NCBI GenBank assembly: GCA_021808205.1
Contig: JAKBCD010000096.1
Coordinates: forward strand, 1 to 6,842
From: Pseudomonadota bacterium
GTDB lineage: Bacteria; Pseudomonadota; Alphaproteobacteria; Acetobacterales; Acetobacteraceae
Reading direction: 5' to 3'
DNA: 6,842 nucleotides
The notes below the pieces were generated by a model, which did not search any database, had not been told where the DNA came from, and saw nothing but the letters and a program-made list of their open reading frames with translations. Shown here piece by piece: positions 1-5,581 of this stretch. Position 1 is the first letter of the stretch, and each line of letters starts with the position of its first letter. The translations under genes were made by a program, and so were the position numbers.

Positions 1-152
1 TCGATATGGTGCGCCGGGATGCGTTGAAAATGGGCTATACCCATATCGAACTTTCCTGGATTCTTGAAGACAATATGCCAATGCGCCGGATGATCGAGAG
101 CATGAACGCCAAGCCCTACAAAACCTATCGGGTGTTTGAGGCGGCGCTTTAA
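1..152 (+). CDS. GNAT-fold N-acyltransferase, C-terminal end (5' truncated by window); candidate ceramide synthase-like
   Basis: The gene enters from the left edge; the first complete codon is at base 3 and the TAA stop is at 150-152, so 49 residues are visible. The residues ELSWILEDNMPMRRMIESM followed by AKPYKTYRVFE are the typical end of a GNAT domain. The strand with ELSWILEDN comes first, then a helix that lines the acyl donor pocket, then the last strand KTYRVFE. This ending is common in a group of alphaproteobacterial GNAT proteins often labelled only as acyltransferase. The bacterial ceramide synthase (bCerS), which N-acylates the sphingoid base, is also a GNAT-like protein. The adjacent acyl-AMP ligase and epimerase make that role attractive here. 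The catalytic part lies outside the window, so the substrate is inferred from context only. It is convergent with the epimerase gene and shares its stop-codon bases. Confidence 0.7.
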   Translation, partial: DMVRRDALKMGYTHIELSWILEDNMPMRRMIESMNAKPYKTYRVFEAAL

Positions 153-1105
153 CCGCGCAGCCAGCCTGCCTGGCGATACCACGCAACGGTTTCGGCAAAG
201 CCCCGCGCCAGATTTATGCGCGGGGTGTAAATCTCTCTCGGCAAAAGCTCAGCCGGGTGCACAGACCAATCGGGGTGCAGAACCTCCCGCGCTTTGCCAA
301 GGGTAAAAATCGGCGGGGTTTTGCTAAAGCCGCCCAGCAGCCCGGAAGAAAACCCCGCTGATAAAACCAAAGCTTTTGGCAAACGTATCAATTTTGTTCG
401 CCCACCAGTGGCGCGCGCGGCCGCATTCATCAGCGCGCGCAGGGTGTAGCCTTCCGGGCGCTCATCGGCGAGGGCAAAGCAACCAGGCTGAAACTTCGGC
501 CCTGCCATGGCGGTAATGGCACCTGCCGCGTCCGCCGCATTTATCACCGCGGCTTTGCCCTCGCTCAGTAATGGCGCGACTAGGTATAAACTTGCCCGGA
601 ACAGCGCCAAGGTTTGCCTGTCCCACGCTCCGTAAATCGCTGGTGGACGCAGGATCGCCAATTGTGCCTCGGCATCACGGAATTCCCGTCGTGCCGCGTC
701 CTCCGCAGCTTGCTTACTGAATGCGTAGTCAGAGAGTTGCGGCTCCCGTGCTGCCAGGGATGAGATCAGAGTAAATTTCGCATCAGGTGCCACGCGCCGC
801 GTTATCCGCGCCAATGCCGCCGTGCCGCCCTGATTGGCGTGCAGAAATGCCCCCCGGTTGCGCGCCTTGATCAGCCCGGCGGCATGCACCACCACATCTG
901 CATCCTGCACAAGTGCCGCCAGAGCTGATTTATCCTCCAGCCTGCCCCGCACGGTTTCAAAGCTGATGCCATCAAAAACCGGATGCGCTGTGCCGTGCCG
1001 CGCCAGCAGCCGCAGCCGGAAGCCTGATTGCGCCAGAGCAGGGACGAGATGCAGCCCTAAAAACCCGGTGCCACCAGTGACGGCAACGAGCGGGCCAGGG
1101 CTCAT
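149..1105 (-). CDS. NAD(P)-dependent epimerase/dehydratase of the extended SDR family; candidate 3-keto-ceramide reductase (CerR-like)
   Basis: This complete gene encodes 318 residues, a normal length for an extended SDR. The N-terminus carries the Rossmann nucleotide loop TGGTGFLG at residues 10-17, preceded by a hydrophobic strand. VVVHAAG at 71-77 is the usual strand-4 motif. The catalytic set is visible: SS at 115-116, Tyr127 and Lys131 (YAFSK), with RPPAIYG at 153-159 after it. No signal peptide or clear membrane segment is seen, so it should be cytosolic or peripheral. The ATG overlaps the TGA of the upstream acyl-AMP ligase by four bases (ATGA, 1102-1105) and has no good Shine-Dalgarno, so translation is probably coupled. 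In Caulobacter an enzyme of this family reduces the 3-keto group during ceramide synthesis and sits beside an acyl-ACP synthetase. That precedent plus the GNAT neighbour suggests the same job. Sugar-nucleotide or steroid-type SDR activity cannot be excluded. Confidence 0.85.
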   Translation of the reverse strand: MSPGPLVAVTGGTGFLGLHLVPALAQSGFRLRLLARHGTAHPVFDGISFETVRGRLEDKSALAALVQDADVVVHAAGLIKARNRGAFLHANQGGTAALARITRRVAPDAKFTLISSLAAREPQLSDYAFSKQAAEDAARREFRDAEAQLAILRPPAIYGAWDRQTLALFRASLYLVAPLLSEGKAAVINAADAAGAITAMAGPKFQPGCFALADERPEGYTLRALMNAAARATGGRTKLIRLPKALVLSAGFSSGLLGGFSKTPPIFTLGKAREVLHPDWSVHPAELLPREIYTPRINLARGFAETVAWYRQAGWLRG

Positions 1106-2841
1106 TCCGCTGCGGTGGCGGTGGCCTGAGGAAGAAAGGCGCCGGCCTGATACATCATCCGTGCGCGGGAGCGGCTGAGCTTGCCAGAGGATGTTTGCGG
1201 CAGGCTATGCGGTGGCACCAGCACAACGCGGGTTTCCAGCCCTTGGCGGCCAAGGAAGAAGCGGGTGAGCGCCAGCGCCAGCGCCTCGCGTTGGGCGGGG
1301 TCGGTCATACGGCATTGCACCAGCACCACAACCTCCTCATCCTCGCCGTTATCCACCGAGAACACCGCCACATCGCCGCTGCGCAGGCTTTGCACCTCAG
1401 CCTCGGCGGCCCATTCAAGGTCTTGCGGCCAGACATTGCGGCCATTGACGATGAGGAGATCCTTCGCCCGGCCGGTAATGACGATCTGCGTGTTGACAAG
1501 ATAGCCAAGATCACCGGTATCCAGCCAGCCATCCTGGGCGAGTACGCGTGCGGTTTCCTCCGGTGCGCCGAAATAGCCTAGCATCATGCTTGGCCCACGC
1601 ACGAAGATGCGACCCACCTCGCGTTCGCCCAGCGTGGTGCCGTCTTCACCGCGCACCTCTACCTCATGATTGGGCAGCATTTGTCCGCAGATCACGAAGC
1701 GGCGTGTACGTTCGCTATCTGCACTGGCGGGCACGGCACGGTGCTCGCGCTCCAGGGCTAGCCCATCCACGGCGTCTTCCCGGGCACCCTGGCCATCCGG
1801 GCTGAAGCTCAACGCCACCGTTGTCTCGGCCATCCCGTAGCAGGGAATGAAGGAGGTTCCTGGAAAGCCGTTGGCGCTGAAGCGCTCGGCAAAGCGGGTC
1901 AGCACGGCCGGGCGGATCATGTCGCCGCCGATGCCAGCGCGCCGCCAGGAGGAAAGGTCGATATCGTCTGTCGAAGCTGTTCGCGCCCGGCGGGTGCACA
2001 GCTCGTAGCCAAAAGAGGGGCTGAACGAGATGCTGGCCTTGTTCCGGGTGATGAGCTGCAGCCAGAGCAAGGGCCTGCGGGCAAATTCGCGTGTCGGCAG
2101 AATATCAACCGAGATCTGACAGGCCAAGGGCATCAGCAGAAATCCGACCAGCCCCATATCGTGATAGAAGGGCAGCCAGCTCGTGCAGCGATCTTCCTCG
2201 TTCACCTGTAAACCGAATTTCGCCATGTAATAGGCATTGGCCATGAAGGCGGATTGCGTGATCGCGATGCCAAGCGGAAAGCGTGTACTGCCGGAGGAGA
2301 ATTGCAGGTAGGCGAGGGATTCGGGGGCCGGCAGTGCTTCTTCGTCCACCATCGGCGCGCCCTCAAGCGCTGCAATCATGCCCGAGCAACGCAGGCCGAG
2401 CCCTTCCACCGCCTCCGCCAGCCAGTCAGCCAGCACGGCAGGGCCGAACACGGCGTGCGCATCGGCACCCTGGATCATCCGGCGCAAGAAGGAGATATAT
2501 CCCTCCTTGCCGCCAAAGGCTGAGGGCAAAGGCAGCGGGGCGGGCACCAGCCCGGCATATTGGCATGCGAAAAACGCGCGAGCGAAATCGCCATCGCTCT
2601 CGGCCAGCAGCCCCACACGTTCGCCGGGTTGCAGCCCAGCACCCAGCAGCCGACGCGCCAGCGTCACGGCCTGGTTTCGCAAGGCGGCGTAGGGCAGCAC
2701 CTCGGTCAGCACGCCTTTGCCGGAGTAGAAATTCAGGCCAGTGGTGCCGCGCGCGGCATAATCCAGGGCTTCGGCGAGAGTCCCGAAATCGGCGATACGC
2801 ATGGCCAGCCCATTCTGGTGAGTCGGGGTGGGCTCAGTCAT
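1102..2841 (-). CDS. Fatty acyl-AMP ligase / acyl-ACP synthetase (ANL superfamily), AasR-like candidate
   Basis: This is a 579-residue adenylate-forming enzyme. Motifs appear in the usual order: P-loop SSGSTRFPLG (182-191), SWLPFYHDMGL (221-231), SFSPSFGYELC (272-282), YGMAET (335-340), TGDLGY (442-447), GRAKDLLIVNGRNVWPQDLE (457-476) and the C-terminal catalytic lysine in SSGKLSR (Lys554). The P-loop reads STRFPLG instead of the STGxPKG of acyl-CoA ligases. That variant, with the YHDMGL segment, is typical of fatty acyl-AMP ligases, which load acyl-AMP onto an acyl carrier protein rather than CoA. The chosen ATG at 2841 begins MTEPTP; an alternative Met lies 13 residues later. The open frame continues to 3078, but those 79 residues are basic and unlike the family, so I exclude them. 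An AGG precedes the ATG at short distance. The gene overlaps the epimerase by four bases and probably supplies the fatty acid for N-acylation of a sphingoid base. No carrier protein gene is visible here. Confidence 0.88.
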   Translation of the reverse strand: MTEPTPTHQNGLAMRIADFGTLAEALDYAARGTTGLNFYSGKGVLTEVLPYAALRNQAVTLARRLLGAGLQPGERVGLLAESDGDFARAFFACQYAGLVPAPLPLPSAFGGKEGYISFLRRMIQGADAHAVFGPAVLADWLAEAVEGLGLRCSGMIAALEGAPMVDEEALPAPESLAYLQFSSGSTRFPLGIAITQSAFMANAYYMAKFGLQVNEEDRCTSWLPFYHDMGLVGFLLMPLACQISVDILPTREFARRPLLWLQLITRNKASISFSPSFGYELCTRRARTASTDDIDLSSWRRAGIGGDMIRPAVLTRFAERFSANGFPGTSFIPCYGMAETTVALSFSPDGQGAREDAVDGLALEREHRAVPASADSERTRRFVICGQMLPNHEVEVRGEDGTTLGEREVGRIFVRGPSMMLGYFGAPEETARVLAQDGWLDTGDLGYLVNTQIVITGRAKDLLIVNGRNVWPQDLEWAAEAEVQSLRSGDVAVFSVDNGEDEEVVVLVQCRMTDPAQREALALALTRFFLGRQGLETRVVLVPPHSLPQTSSGKLSRSRARMMYQAGAFLPQATATAAE

Positions 2842-2990
2842 ATCGCCTAGAAAACGCCGTGGTTGCCATCCTGTTGGCGCTAACAGAGTCGCAAGGAAAT
2901 GGCAATGCTTTGCCGTGTGTGCGGTTGATAGCGCCGCCCGCCGCCGAGCACAAGCGCAAGGCCGTTTTGGCATCTTGCCGCGAAGTCTCC
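2842..2990. other. Divergent intergenic region between acyl-AMP ligase and glycosyltransferase remnant
   Basis: These 149 bases lie between the minus-strand acyl-AMP ligase start and the plus-strand glycosyltransferase remnant, so they must hold the promoter of the minus-strand pair unless it is farther upstream. On the minus strand I see only a weak pair, TTGCCA and, after about 17 bases, TAGCGC. This is too poor a match to sigma-70 consensus to call. No convincing operator, terminator or RNA gene is visible. Open frames crossing it in several frames are overextensions. Confidence 0.4.
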
Positions 2991-3403
2991 ATGAGCATCC
3001 CCAGAACGCTGCATTTTTGCTGGATCGGCCCCCATCTTGTCTGGGCGCAAGGTGTCGCGCTGCTCTTCGCCGCGGCACAAAGCGGCATCGACGAGATCAT
3101 TCTGCATCACACGGACGCGCTGGCCGAGGGCCGGTACCGCGCGCCTCGGCCAAGGCGGGGGTAAAATGCCAGCGCTTGACGCCGGAATCGCTGCTGGCTC
3201 CGGCGCCGGCGCGCTTGGGCTTGGGCTTGGGCGAGGCGCTCACCCGGCTTTACGCGCGGCTCTCCAGCCCGGTGCGCACCAAGCCCTATGTTGCGGTGAT
3301 CAACCCCGATTATGTGCCCGCCCATCGCCAAACTCAGCTCTACAGCGCCCTGGTGGATGCAAACATTCCAGGCTTATTCCGGCTGGAGCATGGTACCCGC
3401 TGA
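2991..3403 (+). pseudogene. Decayed DXD-type sugar glycosyltransferase (Gly_transf_sug-like): frameshifted and truncated
   Basis: An ATG at 2991 opens a frame whose start, IPRTLHFCWIG, is the signature N-terminus of bacterial capsular/sugar glycosyltransferases with a DXD motif. This frame continues through SGIDEIILHHTDALAEGRYR and then stops at TAA 3162-3164 after 57 residues. The frame one base back resumes family-like sequence from about 3143 (VKCQRLTPESLL, then GEALTRLYARLSSPV). This suggests a one-base loss in the GC run near 3138-3150. The family's next block, a helix followed by GGxYxDxD with the metal-binding aspartates, is missing. The frame instead runs into unrelated residues (TKPYVAVINPDYVPAHRQ onward) and ends at TGA 3401-3403. 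The conceptual product is about 137 residues, whereas family members usually exceed 230. I read it as a dead gene with an internal deletion or junction near 3265-3275. A sequencing error could explain the frameshift but not the missing DXD part. It may once have glycosylated a lipid or polysaccharide. Confidence 0.6.
3214..3231 (+). repeat. Short tandem repeat (CTTGGG)x3 inside the glycosyltransferase remnant
   Basis: Three perfect copies of the hexamer CTTGGG lie head to tail. In the second frame of the glycosyltransferase remnant they encode alternating Leu and Gly (LGLGLG) just before EALTRLYARL. Related proteins, as I remember them, carry fewer LG units here, so one copy may be a slippage expansion, consistent with relaxed selection. 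The comparison is from memory and not computed. Confidence 0.7.
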
Positions 3404-3414
3404 CACGGCTGTCA
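3401..3414. promoter_or_regulatory. Perfect inverted repeat TGACA-N4-TGTCA, possible operator
   Basis: TGACA (3401-3405) and TGTCA (3410-3414) form a perfect 5-4-5 palindrome at the end of the glycosyltransferase remnant. A further GACAC occurs at 3422-3426. It sits about 320 bases upstream of the inositol-phosphate synthase start, where a promoter of a long leader could lie. Such short palindromes are typical operators but also arise by chance, and I cannot name a regulator. No T-run follows, so it is not an intrinsic terminator. Confidence 0.25.
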
Positions 3415-3734
3415 CACTTGCGACACATGCCGGAACAAGCTAGGACGCTTGACTACTTACCGCGCAAAGTTCGGACCCACCCAGGTTTAGCCCGCAGTCC
3501 GTCCGGAGCCTTACGCGTGAAAGCGCGTCGCTCCGGTGCCGAATGTCCCGGCGGGGTTGCGGCAGGCAAGGAGGCTTGGGTTTCAGGATTGAGATACGTC
3601 GGCGACTCACGAAACGGCAATTCGAAGTGGCAAGCCTGCGCCCGTGGCGGGCGTGTGCCTGCTCGCCATGCGCTCGCCCGGCTTTTTGCAACGCCCTGTT
3701 CCCCAGCAGAATTTAGCGAGAATCGAGGTTGATT
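3404..3734 (+). promoter_or_regulatory. Long non-coding leader of the inositol operon with several potential RNA helices
   Basis: No credible protein is encoded on either strand of these 331 bases. A strong nested hairpin occupies 3503-3536. Its outer stem is CCGGAGC (3503-3509) with GCTCCGG (3530-3536), and its inner stem is ACGCG (3513-3517) with CGCGT (3524-3528), closed by the loop TGAAAG. Downstream, AGGCTTG (3572-3578) is perfectly complementary to CAAGCCT (3631-3637), and within that GTTTC (3580-3584) pairs with GAAAC (3611-3615). This gives a branched domain of about 65 bases. An attenuator-like element follows at 3639-3687. A TTGACT at 3449-3454 could be a -35 box, but no good -10 is spaced correctly. 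The sequence ends in the Shine-Dalgarno GAGG (3725-3728), six bases before ATG 3735. I do not recognise a known riboswitch or ncRNA family. The pairings were found by eye; no folding energy was computed. Confidence 0.45.
3639..3687 (+). terminator. Attenuator-like hairpin with T5 tail and competing anti-hairpin ahead of ino1
   Basis: GGCGGGCG (3646-3653) can pair with CGCCCGGC (3675-3682) with one mismatch, and TTTTT follows directly at 3683-3687, which looks like an intrinsic terminator. The same GGGCG (3649-3653) can alternatively pair with the preceding CGCCC (3639-3643) around a GTGGC loop, which would break the terminator stem. GCTCGCC occurs twice as a direct repeat (3661-3667, 3672-3678), offering a further alternative partner. 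Mutually exclusive stems are the hallmark of attenuation. However, the terminator loop is long (21 bases) and GC-rich DNA yields such matches easily. Confidence 0.35.
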
Positions 3735-4868
3735 ATGGCGAAGAACGGCGGCATCCGCATCGCGATCGCGGGCATTGGCAATTGTGCCAGCTCCCTGATC
3801 CAAGGACTTTACTATTACACGCCAGAGCGCTGCGCCGAGGGCGTCGTCGGCCTGATGCACACTGAGATCGGCGGCTATCAGCCGAATGACATCAAGGTTG
3901 TGGCCGCGTTCGACGTGGATGCCCGCAAGGTCGGCCAGGATGTCTCCAAGGCCATGTTCGCCAAGCCCAACTGCACCACGGTGTTTCAGACTGAAATCCC
4001 GGAAATGGGTGTCACCGTGAAAATGGGCCAGGTGCTGGATGGTATTTCCGAGCATATGGCCAATTACGACGAGGACCGCACCTTCGTACGCTCTGACGCC
4101 AAGGAGCTGACCAAGACCGAGGTCGTCGCCGAGCTGAAGGCGAGCCGCGCCGACGTGCTGCTGAACTACATGCCTGTGGGTTCCGAGGCTGCCGCGCGGT
4201 TCTATGCCGAATGCGCGCTGGAGGCAGGCTGCGGCTTTGTCAACAACATGCCGGTGTTCATTGCCAGTGACAAAGCCTTTGCCGACCGCTTCGCTGCCGC
4301 CAACCTCCCGATCATTGGCGACGACATCAAATCCCAGGTGGGTGCCACCATCACTCATCGTGTGCTGACGGACCTGTTCGCCAAGCGCGGGGTTAAGCTG
4401 CTGCGGACCTACCAGCTCAACACCGGCGGCAACACGGACTTCCTGAACATGAAGAATCAGGATCGCCTGGCTTCGAAGAAAGTCTCCAAGACCGAGGCCG
4501 TGCAGGCCGTGACCAAGAAGCGGCTGGAGCGGGAGGATGTGCATATCGGCCCCTCCGACTACGTGCCCTGGCAGAACGACAACAAGATCGCCTTCATCCG
4601 CATGGAAGGCCTTTTGTTCGGCGATGTGCCGATGGATATCGAGCTGCGCCTCTCCGTGCAGGACAGCCCGAACTCCGCCGGCGTGGTCATCGACATGGTC
4701 CGCTGCTGCAAGTTGGCACTGGAGCTGGGCGTTGGCGGCGTGCTGGCCGGCCCCTCCGCCTATTTCTGCAAACACCCGCCCGTGCAGTACACGGACGATG
4801 TGGCCTACGAGATGACCGAGGCGTTCATCCGCACCCGTCCAGCCCTTGCGGTGACTGCCGCCGAATGA
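3735..4868 (+). CDS. ino1: myo-Inositol-1-phosphate synthase (inositol-3-phosphate synthase, prokaryotic type)
   Basis: The 377-residue protein converts D-glucose-6-phosphate to 1L-myo-inositol-1-phosphate with an internal NAD+ redox cycle in the cytosol. The NAD-binding loop IAGIGNCASS is at 11-20. Family blocks follow in order: LNYMPVGS (143-150), GDDIKSQVGATITHR (195-209, with active-site Lys199), QLNTGGNTDFLNM (227-239) and SKKVSKTEAV (247-256). The length fits the short bacterial/archaeal type, like the mycobacterial Ino1, rather than the roughly 510-residue eukaryotic type. The start is ATG 3735, six bases after GAGG (3725-3728); an in-frame TTG at 3729 would sit directly on the Shine-Dalgarno and is unlikely. 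Its TGA overlaps the next ATG (4865-4868), so it is the first gene of a translationally coupled operon that uses its product. The unusually long structured leader suggests RNA-level control. Confidence 0.95.
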   Translation: MAKNGGIRIAIAGIGNCASSLIQGLYYYTPERCAEGVVGLMHTEIGGYQPNDIKVVAAFDVDARKVGQDVSKAMFAKPNCTTVFQTEIPEMGVTVKMGQVLDGISEHMANYDEDRTFVRSDAKELTKTEVVAELKASRADVLLNYMPVGSEAAARFYAECALEAGCGFVNNMPVFIASDKAFADRFAAANLPIIGDDIKSQVGATITHRVLTDLFAKRGVKLLRTYQLNTGGNTDFLNMKNQDRLASKKVSKTEAVQAVTKKRLEREDVHIGPSDYVPWQNDNKIAFIRMEGLLFGDVPMDIELRLSVQDSPNSAGVVIDMVRCCKLALELGVGGVLAGPSAYFCKHPPVQYTDDVAYEMTEAFIRTRPALAVTAAE

Positions 4869-5581
4869 AATGCCTCATCGTCGCCGCCGGGCAGGGTACC
4901 CGCCTGCGCGAGAAGGGGGAGTTGAAGCCGCTCATCCCCATCCGTGGCATGAAGCTGATCGAGCGGGTAATCCTTAACGCCAGACAGGCCGGCATCGACG
5001 AGTTCCTCGTTGTCACCGGCTACCGCTCGGAGGAATTGCAGGCCCATCTTGGGGAATTTGCCAGCCGCTCGGGTATTCACATCACCCGTATCTTCAACCG
5101 CGCCTGGGACAGGGCAAACGGCGTTTCCGTGCTGGCGGCCAAACAATATCTGGATGAGCCGTTTCTGCTGACCATGTGCGACCATCTGGTGCAGCCGGAG
5201 ATACTGCGAGAGCTGATGGAGGCGAAGCAGGAACCCGGCACCGTCACGTTGGGGGTGGATTTCAACATCGAAAACCCGTTGAACGACCCGGACGATGTGA
5301 CCCGTGTGAAATGCGAGGGCGACCACCTCAAGCATATCGGCAAGATCATCCGCGACTATAATTGCTTCGATACTGGTGTGTTCCGCTGCACTCCGGTGAT
5401 GTTCGAGGCGCTGGAAGCTTCCCAGGCGCGGGGCGATGACAGCATCTCAGGTGCGATGAGCGTGCTGGCCGAATGGGGTAAGGCGCGTGTGCACGATATC
5501 GGTACCCGGCTTTGGGTGGATGTTGACGACCCCATCGCCTTCGGCAAGGCCGAGGCGCTGCTGGATGAAGGCAGGCTTTAA
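4865..5581 (+). CDS. Nucleotidyltransferase, probable CTP:inositol-1-phosphate cytidylyltransferase
   Basis: This 238-residue Rossmann-like NTP transferase carries the signature AAGQGTRLREKGELKPL at 7-23, with the GxGTRL phosphate loop and Lys21. NGVSV at 86-90 probably contacts the base. CDHL at 105-108 supplies the metal-binding Asp106; the CDHL form resembles the DH motif of inositol-1-phosphate cytidylyltransferases rather than the GD of glucose-1-phosphate enzymes. NCFDTGVF at 166-173 and WVDVDDP at 217-223 (Asp219/Asp221) complete the site. In Archaeoglobus and Thermotoga relatives this domain makes CDP-inositol and is often fused to a CDP-alcohol phosphatidyltransferase. Here it is free, but it lies directly between the inositol-phosphate synthase (ATGA overlap) and a CDP-alcohol phosphatidyltransferase (no spacer). 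The substrate is inferred from this context and these motifs. A choline-phosphate (LicC-like) or sugar-phosphate substrate is the main alternative. No strong ribosome binding site precedes it, so coupling is likely. Confidence 0.82.
   Translation: MKCLIVAAGQGTRLREKGELKPLIPIRGMKLIERVILNARQAGIDEFLVVTGYRSEELQAHLGEFASRSGIHITRIFNRAWDRANGVSVLAAKQYLDEPFLLTMCDHLVQPEILRELMEAKQEPGTVTLGVDFNIENPLNDPDDVTRVKCEGDHLKHIGKIIRDYNCFDTGVFRCTPVMFEALEASQARGDDSISGAMSVLAEWGKARVHDIGTRLWVDVDDPIAFGKAEALLDEGRL

Noticed and set aside
2842..3078. N-terminal extension of the acyl-AMP ligase to 3078
   Set aside because: The 79 added residues are Arg/Ala/Cys-rich and unlike the family, and they overlap the glycosyltransferase remnant. 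ATG 2841 starts a normal-length protein.
2283..3164. A 293-residue plus-strand frame running through the acyl-AMP ligase into the glycosyltransferase start
   Set aside because: Only the part from ATG 2991 resembles a protein family; the rest is the antisense of the ligase.
3489..3690. Known RNA families (cobalamin, TPP, FMN riboswitches, RNase P RNA, tmRNA, SRP RNA)
   Set aside because: I looked for their conserved core sequences on both strands and did not find them. This was by eye, so a divergent member is not excluded.
3729..3734. TTG at 3729 as ino1 start
   Set aside because: It directly abuts the GAGG Shine-Dalgarno, leaving no spacer, while ATG 3735 has the correct six-base spacing.
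3453..4775. A 440-residue open frame on the minus strand opposite ino1 and its leader
   Set aside because: It is antisense to a clear ino1 gene, is rich in His/Gly/Val from antisense codons, and shows no recognisable domain. Long antisense frames are common in GC-rich coding DNA.
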